DNA of 64,000 bases from Methylacidimicrobium fagopyrum (GTDB taxonomy: Bacteria > Verrucomicrobiota > Verrucomicrobiia > Limisphaerales > UBA11358): contig JAMFSJ010000035.1 of NCBI GenBank assembly GCA_026225255.1, forward strand, positions 52,944 through 116,943, in the 5' to 3' direction. A program made the translations under genes and the position numbers. Below, one piece after another: positions 45,587 to 54,990 of this stretch; the stretch's first letter is position 1, and each line of letters starts with the position of its first letter. The notes under the pieces were generated by a model. That model was given only the letters and a program-made list of their open reading frames with translations, made no database searches and was not told the origin of the DNA.

Positions 45587-48500
45587 ATGACTAAAACAAG
45601 TCTTCTCGTGGCGGTGCTATGCGCTTTAACCATTAGCACAACTCGGTCGCAATCCATTTACGAGCCTTACTATTTCACCACGCTGGCCGGCTCCGCGCTC
45701 AATTCCGGGACGGATGATAATACCGGTAGTCTCGCGCGATTTAACCAGCCTTGGGGCTTGGCCGTGGACGGCGCGCACAATGTTTATGTGGCGGATGCGC
45801 TCAATCAGGTGATTCGCAAAATTACGACCGGTGGCGTGGTGACCACGATAGCAGGCGTGGCAGGATCAGCGGGATTTAATAACGGTGCGACCGGCACCGC
45901 TTTGTTCAGTCGCCCGACCGGCGTCGCGGTGAATAATGCGGGCACGATCATCTACGTAGCCGATTATAACAACCATGTTATCCGGCAAATCTCTGGCGGC
46001 ACAGTCAGCACGCTCGCGGGTTCTGCCGGCACCTTTGGCACCACGGACGCCACGGGCATAGCGGCGCAATTTCACAATCCGTTCGGCGTGGCCTTGAATA
46101 GTGCGGGCACAATCCTTTACGTGGCGGATATGAATAATCAGACGATTCGCGCCATCACAATTTCAAGCGGCGCGGTGACGACCTTGGCGGGCGCAGCGGG
46201 CGTGCCGGGCAGCACGGATGATCCGGCGAATAATCTGAATGCACGCTTTAACACGCCGCGTGGCCTCGCGGTGGATGCTAGCGGCAACGTGTATGTGGCG
46301 GACGCGGGGAATTTTACCGTCCGCAAAATCGCTTCGGGCGGCGGGGTCAGCACCTTGGCGGGCACGGCTAACCTCAATGGTTTTACGGATGGTGCGTGTA
46401 ATGTGGCATTGTTCAGCTCGTTGTTTTCCATGAGCCCGTTTGGCGGACCGTCCGGCGTGGCGGTGGACAGCGGCGGCAATGTTTACGTGGCGGATCAACG
46501 GAATCATCTTATCCGCAAAATTACTTCGGGGGGCAGCGTGACAACACTCGCGGGTCTGGCGCAAACATCCGGTAGTCCAGATGGCGCGGGCAGTGTCGCC
46601 CGCTTCAATTTTCCGGCCGGCATAGCGTTGGACGGCGCCGGCACACTCTATGTAGCGGACACTGCGAACCACACCATTCGCGTGGGCATAGTGGCGAATA
46701 CGAATAATTCCTGCATCACGTTCACCGCGCCGACCAACAAGATGGTGGCGTGCGGCACGGCTTGGGACTTTGATGCGCCGGCAAATATTGCGGACGCGTG
46801 TTGCACAAATTTCAGGGTGGTATTTAATACGGTGACGAATGGCCTGTGTCCATTGGTGATCGTGCGCACCTGGTGGGTTAGCGACGGCTGCGGCAACACG
46901 ACGAATTGCAGCCAGACGGTGACGGTAAATCCAGCGCCAGTCTGCGTGGCCTGCGCCTCGTGGACGCCGCGCGATTCAGTTCGTGGGTGGTATTGGGTCG
47001 CTTCCTCGGCGAATGGAAACAATCTCGTGGCCGTGGAATCCTTTGGAAAAATTTATACTTCCACCGACGCCGGAATGACGTGGGCGGCGCGGACAGCGGT
47101 GAATGCAAATTGGCAATCGGTGGCGTCGGATACAACCGGGCAAAAACTGGTGGCCTCGGCGAGCCCGGGGCAGCTTTATACTTCGACTGATTACGGCGTG
47201 ACTTGGACCGCCCAGACCAGCGCCACCCAAACCTGGCGAACGGTGACTTCGGACGCCACCGGACAACATCTGGCCGCCGTGGTAGACAATGATTACATTT
47301 ATACCTCGGCTGATTCTGGCGCCACGTGGACCGCGCGCAATACCGGCATCGGCGCCCAACATTGGCTGCCCATCGTCACGTCCGCTTCCGGGCAATATCT
47401 GGTGGCGGCGGTGCATAATGGACCGCTCTATGCTTCGACCGATTATGGCGTGACGTGGACGATCCAAGCCAGTGCCGGTAATTTTGCCTGGCAATCACTC
47501 GCCGCCTCGGCGTCGGGGCAACATCTCGTAGCCGGTGGCTATCCGGGATTACTTTACACTTCGGCGGATTACGGCAACACCTGGACCTCGCGCACCACTT
47601 TTAGCAATAATTGGTATGCGATTGCTTCATCCAGCGACGGCGCCAAGCTGGTCGCCGCCGCTTTCAATGACGCCATTTATTGCTCGACCGATTACGGCGT
47701 GACTTGGACGCCGCACCAAGGCGGCCATTACTGGAACGGCGTTGCGGCTTCGGCGGACGCCAGCAAGCTGGTGGCGGTAGCGCAAAATGATCAGATTTAC
47801 ACTGCCGCTTGCGATGCCACTCCCATGATCACGGCGGCGACCAATAAAACGGTCAACGCCGGCACGACTTGGAATTTTGATGCGCCCACACTAAACGGCG
47901 GCTGTAGTGGCACCAATAATATTACGGTTACAGTTTTAAATACGGTGACGAATGGCGTTTGTCCGCAACTGATTACGCGCACTTGGCAAGCCACGGATGC
48001 TTGCACCAACAGCGCCACTAGTAGTCAGACCGTGACGGTGCAATGCGTTACGAATACTCCGGGCATTTGCACGAATTTCGTTGTCAACGGCAGTTTTGAA
48101 ATCACTAGTCCGGCAATCAGTCCGGGCAGTTTTAATAATGCGTTGGATCCGTTGACGGGCGTGCCGGGCTGGACAACGGCGACCACGAATTATCTCGAAG
48201 TCTGGGCCAATACTGTTAGCGGCATTCCTGCCACCGACGGCACGAATCAACTGGAGATCAATGCCCAAAGCGCGGATGAAACCGTCTCGCAAACCGTCAC
48301 GGGTTTGAGCACCACCTGCCCGGTCACCTTCTGTTTCGATTACACCGGGCGTTTTGGTGCGGCCACCAACGGCGCCGGGGCGAGCACGCCGAACAATGAT
48401 TTCACGGTCAGTATCACCGGCAAAGATTTTGCCTTCAGTGTGCCGTTGAATCCGGTGGCCTACGCGACCGGTGGCTGGCTGCGTTTTTGCACCAACTTTG

Positions 48501-50965
48501 TGCCGCCGGATGCCAGCTTCACCATCGCGTTCCACGGCCAGCCGCATTATTCCGATGGCACGATTTACACGCAGGGCGGTTCGCACATTGATAATGTTTC
48601 GCTGACGCAATGTTGTCTCACAAATGCGTGCACGACTCCGCCCATCATCAGTTGCCCGACGAATACGATCGTCGTCGCTTTGAACAAAGATTGCCTGTTG
48701 GAAATCCCAACCATCCAACCAAAAGCGACGGATGCCTGCACGCCGGGCGGTCAATTGACTTATCTGCAAGATCCGCCAGCGGGAACCGTGGTCGCCGGGT
48801 CAAGCCGGACGGTGACGTTGGTCGTCCAAGATGCGCGCGGCAACGCCAGCCAATGCCAGGTGCAAGTGTATGGTCAGGATAAAACCCCGCCGACGCTGAA
48901 TTATCCGAAGAGTGTGCCGCTGACGAATTGCGTCGTGCCGAACGTCATCGCGTTGGTGACCGCTTCCGATCCGTGCACGCCGACGAATAAATTAATTTTC
49001 ACGCAATCGCCGCCCGCCGGCACGCAGATTTCGCCGGGCGTGAATCAAGTTTCCGTCACGGTCACCGATCCCTCGGGCAATGCGACCACGCAGATCATTC
49101 CGTTGACCAGCAGCGGCGGACAATCATTCCTGAACGTCATGTTCAATACCGGGGTCGACGCCAATAAAAATGTCCTGACCACGAGTGTTATTGATCCGCA
49201 TTATACACTTGGACCGGTGCCGTCGGGAACGCAGACTGGCCCGTCATATTACAATGCGCCCAATGCAATTTGTGAGAGTAGTTTTCTTTGGTTGCCTCCT
49301 TTGACGGCGTCAAGATGGATTGATATCAACGACGCCGCTTCGCCCGCGGGTGGGTTTCCCGCCGGTAATTATACTTACACGAATCATTTTGTTCTACCCG
49401 CCGGAGTGGATCCGCTAACCGCTTCGATTTCCGGGCGGTGGGCGACTTGCGCCAGCGCAACGATGTATCTCAATGGTTTGGCGCCCACGAACCAAGTGGC
49501 CGCGATTGTGGCAACGAATTTATTCCCGCCCTGGAATTCTTTTATTATTAATGGTGGAATTTTGGCTTACCCGGCGGTCAACAACCTTTATTTTGTTGTC
49601 ACCAACATTGATGCCCCACTTTCTAGTGGGGATATCGAAAACCCTTATCCGATTTATTTCAATACTACCCGTTTGCGGGTTGAATATACCGATGCCAGCA
49701 GCAGTTGCGGCACCTGCACGCCACCGACAATTCTGCAAACCGCGCTCAACCAGTCGCGTCCGCTTAATGGCACCGCCGTGTTCAACGCCACGGTCGGCGG
49801 CACACCGCCATTCACCATCGTGTGGTATCACAACGGTCATTCGCTCACCAACGGTGGCCATTATTCCGGCGCCACGACCACGACCTTGACCGTCTCGCCG
49901 TTGAGTTATGCCGACGCGGGAACTTACGAGGTCGATGTTTACGGTCCTTGCGGCAAGGCCGCCAGTGCCCCGGCAAAACTCACTGTTACGCACGGTTGGG
50001 GACCTTGGACGTGGGCGTGGTGGGATTTCCATGATCGTCTCAATCCGATGAAGGCCGCCGTCGGTCCGGATTTGGTGCTGATGACCGGCACGAATATTTT
50101 CGGAATATCGTCCGGCTCCACGTTCGATTTTGGCTTGCCGAACATTGGTGGCAAGAATGCCAACGTGTTGAATATTCCACCGCTGTTGCCGGCCGGCACC
50201 TTCCTCCAATTGCCAGCGGTCGGGCCATTGGACAGCAGTTACGTGAGCAATTATACGCTGATCGCGGATGTCTTTGTGCCAAGCAATTCGCCGACGCGCT
50301 CCCTGATCCTGAGCATTTATGATCGCTGGGGTAATTTGTTTGTGACGGCGTCACCCACGGGAACTTTGAGCCTCAGCGGCTTGGTGGGCAATACGACTAT
50401 CAATCAAGATTATTCAATGGCACTTATGCCGAACGCTTGGAATCGCGTGGCTTTGGTGATTGAAACAACGGCTTCTGATTCAGGTTCTAACGCGGTGAGG
50501 TCAGTTTGTTTGTCCAACCTCAAACAACTTGGAACTGCTTTTGGAACCATTTCACCCTCCGGCTCCAACACGGTGCTCACGGCGACGATCGGCACTTCGC
50601 CTAACTGCGGCACGAATGGCGAAGTCTATCTGTCGGGAATCCAATTCCACGCCACGGCGTTCACTCCGGAAATGATCGCCGGCCTGGGTTTGCCAGCTAA
50701 TGGCCCGTTGACCGCCAACGATACTGCCGTCAGCACGACGCCGATGATGATGTCCAAAATGTCCGGCGGCATGGTAAACTTCATGTGGTCCGGCGGCGCC
50801 TTTCTGTTGCAAGAAACGACGGACTTGAGCCGCGGCACTTGGACGGAATCGAACCTGCCTTTCGACGAGCAAGCCAATGTGAACGGCAAAGTCACGACTA
50901 CCGCGCACGCCGATCCAACACTGGAAGGCCCGGCGAAATATTACCGGCTGATCTACCAACCGTGA
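45587..50965 (+). CDS. giant secreted protein: NHL propeller, Asp-box propeller, HYR/Ig and C-terminal module
   Basis: 1792 residues with a signal peptide (SLLVAVLCALTISTTRS). Six NHL repeats (about residues 25-375) share blades of the form GLAVDASGNVYVADAGNFTVRKI and make one beta-propeller. After a short Cys-containing HYR-like linker, seven repeats (about 455-745) with blades like LYTSTDYGVTWTAQT and WQSVASD form a second, Asp-box type propeller. HYR-like domains, a CBM-like NGSFEITSP region, an Ig domain (FTIVWYHNGHSLTNGG to AGTYEVDVYG) and a lectin-like region follow, then a C-terminal module ending KYYRLIYQP. No catalytic motif is seen; adhesion or glycan binding is likely. Confidence 0.85.
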   Translation: MTKTSLLVAVLCALTISTTRSQSIYEPYYFTTLAGSALNSGTDDNTGSLARFNQPWGLAVDGAHNVYVADALNQVIRKITTGGVVTTIAGVAGSAGFNNGATGTALFSRPTGVAVNNAGTIIYVADYNNHVIRQISGGTVSTLAGSAGTFGTTDATGIAAQFHNPFGVALNSAGTILYVADMNNQTIRAITISSGAVTTLAGAAGVPGSTDDPANNLNARFNTPRGLAVDASGNVYVADAGNFTVRKIASGGGVSTLAGTANLNGFTDGACNVALFSSLFSMSPFGGPSGVAVDSGGNVYVADQRNHLIRKITSGGSVTTLAGLAQTSGSPDGAGSVARFNFPAGIALDGAGTLYVADTANHTIRVGIVANTNNSCITFTAPTNKMVACGTAWDFDAPANIADACCTNFRVVFNTVTNGLCPLVIVRTWWVSDGCGNTTNCSQTVTVNPAPVCVACASWTPRDSVRGWYWVASSANGNNLVAVESFGKIYTSTDAGMTWAARTAVNANWQSVASDTTGQKLVASASPGQLYTSTDYGVTWTAQTSATQTWRTVTSDATGQHLAAVVDNDYIYTSADSGATWTARNTGIGAQHWLPIVTSASGQYLVAAVHNGPLYASTDYGVTWTIQASAGNFAWQSLAASASGQHLVAGGYPGLLYTSADYGNTWTSRTTFSNNWYAIASSSDGAKLVAAAFNDAIYCSTDYGVTWTPHQGGHYWNGVAASADASKLVAVAQNDQIYTAACDATPMITAATNKTVNAGTTWNFDAPTLNGGCSGTNNITVTVLNTVTNGVCPQLITRTWQATDACTNSATSSQTVTVQCVTNTPGICTNFVVNGSFEITSPAISPGSFNNALDPLTGVPGWTTATTNYLEVWANTVSGIPATDGTNQLEINAQSADETVSQTVTGLSTTCPVTFCFDYTGRFGAATNGAGASTPNNDFTVSITGKDFAFSVPLNPVAYATGGWLRFCTNFVPPDASFTIAFHGQPHYSDGTIYTQGGSHIDNVSLTQCCLTNACTTPPIISCPTNTIVVALNKDCLLEIPTIQPKATDACTPGGQLTYLQDPPAGTVVAGSSRTVTLVVQDARGNASQCQVQVYGQDKTPPTLNYPKSVPLTNCVVPNVIALVTASDPCTPTNKLIFTQSPPAGTQISPGVNQVSVTVTDPSGNATTQIIPLTSSGGQSFLNVMFNTGVDANKNVLTTSVIDPHYTLGPVPSGTQTGPSYYNAPNAICESSFLWLPPLTASRWIDINDAASPAGGFPAGNYTYTNHFVLPAGVDPLTASISGRWATCASATMYLNGLAPTNQVAAIVATNLFPPWNSFIINGGILAYPAVNNLYFVVTNIDAPLSSGDIENPYPIYFNTTRLRVEYTDASSSCGTCTPPTILQTALNQSRPLNGTAVFNATVGGTPPFTIVWYHNGHSLTNGGHYSGATTTTLTVSPLSYADAGTYEVDVYGPCGKAASAPAKLTVTHGWGPWTWAWWDFHDRLNPMKAAVGPDLVLMTGTNIFGISSGSTFDFGLPNIGGKNANVLNIPPLLPAGTFLQLPAVGPLDSSYVSNYTLIADVFVPSNSPTRSLILSIYDRWGNLFVTASPTGTLSLSGLVGNTTINQDYSMALMPNAWNRVALVIETTASDSGSNAVRSVCLSNLKQLGTAFGTISPSGSNTVLTATIGTSPNCGTNGEVYLSGIQFHATAFTPEMIAGLGLPANGPLTANDTAVSTTPMMMSKMSGGMVNFMWSGGAFLLQETTDLSRGTWTESNLPFDEQANVNGKVTTTAHADPTLEGPAKYYRLIYQP

Positions 50966-51201
50966 AATAGTCGGTTTATGTTTCGGAAAAACCCGGTTGC
51001 GCGCCCAGCGCAACCGGCTCGAACTTCATTTGAAGCGACCAAATATTTCGTTGCGGTTATGAATGCATCATCGCTCGCTCCAGATTTTCCGCGGCAGAGG
51101 AACACCGGCAAAGTCCGGCGTGAAGTGCCGTGATCCTATTTTACATTCACCGATAAAAATCTCTTTGCGCCAATGCGCCTTTGCGTGAACCTTAAGGGTT
51201 C
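50966..51201. repeat. spacer with word-like repeat
   Basis: A small hairpin-forming stretch GGTTGCGCGCCCAGCGCAACC lies at 50995-51015 just after the stop. The words CTTTGCGCCAATGCGCC at about 51163-51180 match the mreC-mreD spacer near 25074. No gene is seen. Confidence 0.5.
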
Positions 51202-52881
51202 ATGGCCGCCTCGGAACATATCCGTAAAAAGTTGAGCACCGTCCCGCATAAGCCGGGCGTGTATCTGCACAAGGATCGATTCGGCACGGTCATCTACGTC
51301 GGCAAGGCGCTCGATCTGCGCAAACGCGTCAGTCAATATTTTCATCCGTCACGCCGCATGGGCTGGGATCTGAAATTCAATGCGCTCGTCGAGGCGATCT
51401 GGGATTTCGACATCCACACCGTGCGCAACGAGCCCGAGGCGTTGCTGCTGGAAAGCAAGCTCGTCAAGGAATTCAAACCGCGTTTCAACATCAGCCTGCG
51501 CGACGACAAACGCTTCCTGATGTTAAAAGTGAACCTCAACGATCCGATTCCTAACTTCACCTTCACCCGTTTGAAGAAGGACGATGGCGCGCGTTACTTC
51601 GGGCCGTTCGTGAATTCTTTTGCGTTGCGCAACACCGTCGCGCTCGCGCGGAAACAATTTAATCTGCGCGGTTGTCGCGTCTTCACGCCGGGCGAAGCGG
51701 ATTACAAACATTGCCTTTACGCGCATCTGAAACATTGCACCGCACCGTGCGTCGGCAATGTTTCGCGCGAGCAATATCTCGAGCAAGTCAATGCCGCGTG
51801 CAATTTTCTCGATGGCCAGAGCCGCGAAATGCAAGGCGATCTCGAAGCGCAAATGAAAAAAGCCGCCGCCGCGCACGAATTCGAAAAAGCCGCCGACCTG
51901 CGCGATCTCATCCGCGACCTGAACGACACATGGAAAAAAACGGAAAAATTCGCGCGTGTGCCTTACAATTTGCCGCTCGCAATCAATCCGCAAAGCGACT
52001 TGGTGGAGCTGGCGAAAATTCTAGATTTGCCCGCGCCGCCAATGCGAATCGAAGGTTTTGATATTTCCAATATCAGCGGCACGTTCAAGGTGGCGTCGCT
52101 CGTGAGCTTTAAAAACGGCCGGCCCGACCGCGCAAATTATCGTCGCTTCAAAATCAAAACTGTCGTCGGCCAGGATGATTTTGCGAGCATCGCCGAAGTC
52201 GTGCAACGACGTTATTCGCGCCTGAAACGCGAAGCCGAATCCGGGCGGGATGGCGTGGCGCCAACCCAAAAAACAAAACATGACGACAGCGGCGAAGCCG
52301 TGGCAGAGGAATTACAAACGCTCGTGGACGAAACGAGCCAAAAAGTGCGCCGGGGTTTGCCGATTAAAAACGTCGCGGCAACATTGCCGACAGAAAATGC
52401 GCCGGATGCCGCCAAACTTTCAACCTTCAACTTTCAACCTTCAACTTTTCCCGACCTGATCTTGATCGACGGCGGCAAAGGTCAGCTCGGCATGGCGTGT
52501 GCCGAATTAAAAAAACTCGGTCTCGAGCGCATTCCCATCATTGGTCTGGCGAAAGAATTTGAGGAAATTTATCTGCCGGGAAAAAGCGAACCACTGCGCC
52601 TCGGCCTCGATCATCCGGCAGTGAAATTATTGCAACGCGTGCGCGACGAATGCCATCGCGTCGCGAATACTTTTAACGCGCAGTTGCGGCTTAAAAAGAT
52701 TTCCGAGAGTGTGCTGGACGAATTCCCCGGCATCGGCGATCGCCGCAAAGCTGCGTTACTTAAAAAATTCGGTTCCGTGCAACGTTTGAAAATGGCGACG
52801 CTCGAACAGCTCGCGGAAGTTCCTGGCTTCGGCGGCAAGGCGGCCGAGGAATTGAAAGCGTTTCTCGTGGCCCGAACTTAA
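51202..52881 (+). CDS. uvrC: excinuclease ABC subunit UvrC
   Basis: Dual nuclease of nucleotide excision repair, 559 residues. Domains in order: GIY-YIG (HKPGVYLHKDRFGTVIYVGK), the Cys cluster GCRVF...KHCLYAHLKHCTAPC expected to hold an iron-sulfur cluster, the UVR helix pair (EFEKAADLRDLIRDL), the RNase H-like 3' of MRIEGFDISNISGTFKVASLV with its catalytic Asp, and the tandem HhH (FPGIGDRRKAALLKKFGSVQ). Between VVQRRYSRLKRE and PDLILIDGG lies an insert of about 70 residues absent from E. coli UvrC, ending in a 14-bp tandem repeat (STFNFQPSTF). Confidence 0.95.
   Translation: MAASEHIRKKLSTVPHKPGVYLHKDRFGTVIYVGKALDLRKRVSQYFHPSRRMGWDLKFNALVEAIWDFDIHTVRNEPEALLLESKLVKEFKPRFNISLRDDKRFLMLKVNLNDPIPNFTFTRLKKDDGARYFGPFVNSFALRNTVALARKQFNLRGCRVFTPGEADYKHCLYAHLKHCTAPCVGNVSREQYLEQVNAACNFLDGQSREMQGDLEAQMKKAAAAHEFEKAADLRDLIRDLNDTWKKTEKFARVPYNLPLAINPQSDLVELAKILDLPAPPMRIEGFDISNISGTFKVASLVSFKNGRPDRANYRRFKIKTVVGQDDFASIAEVVQRRYSRLKREAESGRDGVAPTQKTKHDDSGEAVAEELQTLVDETSQKVRRGLPIKNVAATLPTENAPDAAKLSTFNFQPSTFPDLILIDGGKGQLGMACAELKKLGLERIPIIGLAKEFEEIYLPGKSEPLRLGLDHPAVKLLQRVRDECHRVANTFNAQLRLKKISESVLDEFPGIGDRRKAALLKKFGSVQRLKMATLEQLAEVPGFGGKAAEELKAFLVART
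52417..52450 (+). repeat. 14-bp tandem repeat inside uvrC
   Basis: CTTTCAACCTTCAA occurs at 52417-52430 and 52431-52444, followed by CTTTTC. Such words are typical of spacers here, yet this copy is read in frame as LSTFNFQPSTF in a UvrC linker. Confidence 0.75.
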
Positions 52882-53519
52882 GCGGCGCGGCGTTGGTAGG
52901 GAAAAAACATCACCAGCGTGTCGGCGATCAGCAAACTGGCCCCAAACACGAGCCCGCACAATGCGTCAAAGGCGACCACGCCATCTTCGACTGACTGCCT
53001 GGCCGCCGGAATCATCAAGGTGACGCCAACCAACAGCACCGCCAGCCCGACGCCGGTTTTCAAATTCGCTTTAGGAAAAGACCATTCAACTTTCTTCAAT
53101 GCCCGGCCGGTCAGCTTCGGTTGAATGATTTGCCGCAGAGATTCCACCGACCACATTTGAAATATCAGACCAAGCAGCCACAACCCCAGCCATCGGTCGG
53201 ATATGACTAGCTGGTCACGCAATTGCAGTGAGCCCGGCAACTGGGCGGCACTACCGAGCAAAAAGACGATGACGTATTTTAAGCTGGTTTTCATAATGGA
53301 AGTTTCGATTTTGCTGAATTCACTTTTAAGCGATTGCGGTTGGCCGGTTTGGTGAACCGCATTTTTAAAAGCCGTTTGCTCGTGCATTCCAAATTTATTT
53401 AACCGCTCAATTTCTTCCCGCAAATGAATTTCCAATTCCTCCAACGGCACGGGTGCTTGGATTCCCGCGGCGAGCATGTTTTGCCGCCACGCTTCAATAG
53501 ATTGTTCGAGGTTGAACAT
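52878..53519 (-). CDS. permease-prefix-domain membrane protein, paralog 4
   Basis: 213 residues, last gene of the padR unit. Residues 1-65 (FNLEQSIEAWRQNMLAAGIQAPVPLEELEIHLREEI and a helix with QTGQPQSLKSEF) are the prefix domain shared with three paralogs. The rest has four hydrophobic segments and no permease, kinase or nuclease motif. Stop overlaps the uvrC stop region by 4 bases in convergent orientation. Start 53519 is 7 bases after the stop of paralog 3. Confidence 0.75.
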   Translation of the reverse strand: MFNLEQSIEAWRQNMLAAGIQAPVPLEELEIHLREEIERLNKFGMHEQTAFKNAVHQTGQPQSLKSEFSKIETSIMKTSLKYVIVFLLGSAAQLPGSLQLRDQLVISDRWLGLWLLGLIFQMWSVESLRQIIQPKLTGRALKKVEWSFPKANLKTGVGLAVLLVGVTLMIPAARQSVEDGVVAFDALCGLVFGASLLIADTLVMFFPYQRRAA

Positions 53520-53525
53520 AGGCTT

Positions 53526-54155
53526 TTAATGGCTGGCTAATTTCGGTTTCGGCGGCGGACGAAGCAGCCAGATTGAAATGACTGAAAGGATCAACACAGC
53601 GCTGTCAAATATTGAGAACCGTCCTCCAGTTACAGTTTCTCCAAAAAAAATAGTGACGCTAAAAAGAGCAAAGGTTCTGATGATCCAGCGCCCAATATTT
53701 TTTCCCAAGAATAATAAGATGCTTCCGGCGATGCCGGTCCCCAAAACACACCATATAGCGCCAAAGGGGATTAAAAAGGCTACGCGTGATAGTTTGGGGC
53801 CTTCAACATTGTAGGAAGCGACCGCATAAAACACATAAATCGCGGATAAAAGTTCATATGAACGACAGATAAACCAAAGTGCCGCGAGGCGTCGCTGGGT
53901 GCGGGTTTGGGGATCATCGTTCCACGGATCAAACCATCTGCGAGCCTTCGTGAACTCCGTTTTCAAAAGATGGGCTGGCCCAATTTGTGAAGCTCCCATT
54001 TCAAAGGCGGCTTTTTCACTCAATCCTGATTGCAGATGTCGTTCAATTTCTTCCCGCAAATGAATTTCCAATTCCTCCAACGGCACGGGTGCTTGGATTC
54101 CGGTAGCTAACATTTTTTGCCGCCACTCGGCGATGGATTGTTCGAGGTTGAACAT
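53526..54155 (-). CDS. permease-prefix-domain membrane protein, paralog 3
   Basis: 209 residues from ATG 54155 (MFNLEQSIAEWRQKML); the open frame to 54212 overlaps paralog 2 and lacks family sequence. Prefix domain 1-65 with APVPLEELEIHLREEIERH nearly identical to paralog 4, then four hydrophobic segments (for example VAFLIPFGAIWCVLGTGIAGSILLF and TFALFSVTIFFGETV). The C-terminal half is unrelated in sequence to the other paralogs. Confidence 0.75.
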   Translation of the reverse strand: MFNLEQSIAEWRQKMLATGIQAPVPLEELEIHLREEIERHLQSGLSEKAAFEMGASQIGPAHLLKTEFTKARRWFDPWNDDPQTRTQRRLAALWFICRSYELLSAIYVFYAVASYNVEGPKLSRVAFLIPFGAIWCVLGTGIAGSILLFLGKNIGRWIIRTFALFSVTIFFGETVTGGRFSIFDSAVLILSVISIWLLRPPPKPKLASH

Positions 54156-54159
54156 AATT

Positions 54160-54987
54160 TCAAGTCGTCGTGGATTTTTTGGCTGCAGTTTCCAATCCGT
54201 AACCAACACCACCGAGCAGGGACATAACGGTCAACGCCCACAGGAACATGGCAATGAAATGGCTTGCCCAACCTTGTAATTGGTGCGGCACAATGAAAAC
54301 GATATAGACCGCCATCCAAGCAGCTCCCAGAAGCGGGCAAGCAACTCCGATCGTCATCCTGATTTGCCAATTTTGGATAACCGGTAAAAGTCGGCAGCCT
54401 TGTCTCAATCCGACGATTGAAAAGATACTCGCCATATTTGCGGCCAAGACCAATATCCAATCGGCGATGGTGAACCCTGAGCTGATGACGGGTTGGGCGA
54501 GACAAACGGTGGTCAAGAAAATTGAAAACGCCGAGGCAAATATTGAATAGCCAATGCCGATCAGTTTCCACAGCCGGTTTACGCCGTGTTCACTGCCAGC
54601 TTTGATGAGTGCGAGAACTGTTCCAAAGAGGACGCTAACGCTGCCGATGATAAGCCATGCCGTTTGCTCATTTTTTCGCAAATGGTCCACGTCGGGATGT
54701 TCGGTCAGGATGCGCGAAATGATTACTGCGCCAACCATTGCGGCAAAGATACCAATTGTTTTGGTTAAGATTCCTCCGCTTTTTTTGAACTCGCTCCCCA
54801 GAATTTCAGGCCGACCCATTTGCAAAATGGAAATTTCAAAGGCTTTTGTTTCGTCCAATCCGTTTTTGATTTGCCGGCCAATTTCCTCGCGCAAATGGTT
54901 TTCCAATTCTTCGACCGCAGGCGTTTTGATTCCGGCGGCGAGTATTTGCCGCCGCCAGTTCGCAATCGATTGTTCGAAGTTGAACAT
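54160..54987 (-). CDS. permease-prefix-domain membrane protein, paralog 2
   Basis: 275 residues. The prefix domain reads FNFEQSIANWRRQILAAGIKTPAVEELENHLREEIGRQ and ends GRPEILGSEFKKSGG. Six or seven hydrophobic segments follow (TIGIFAAMVGAVIISRIL, WLIIGSVSVLFGTVLALI, IGYSIFASAFSIFLTTVCL and others). Its start is 4 bases past the stop of paralog 1. The C-terminal HFIAMFLWALTVMSLLGGVGYGLETAAKK is similar to the end of paralog 1, so these two are the closest pair. Confidence 0.75.
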   Translation of the reverse strand: MFNFEQSIANWRRQILAAGIKTPAVEELENHLREEIGRQIKNGLDETKAFEISILQMGRPEILGSEFKKSGGILTKTIGIFAAMVGAVIISRILTEHPDVDHLRKNEQTAWLIIGSVSVLFGTVLALIKAGSEHGVNRLWKLIGIGYSIFASAFSIFLTTVCLAQPVISSGFTIADWILVLAANMASIFSIVGLRQGCRLLPVIQNWQIRMTIGVACPLLGAAWMAVYIVFIVPHQLQGWASHFIAMFLWALTVMSLLGGVGYGLETAAKKSTTT

Positions 54988-54990
54988 AAG

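Noticed and set aside
50485..50530. SVCLSNLKQLG in the giant protein resembles the pseudopilin CLNNLKQL motif
   Set aside because: It lies in the C-terminal lectin-like region, not after a prepilin helix, and is short enough to be chance.
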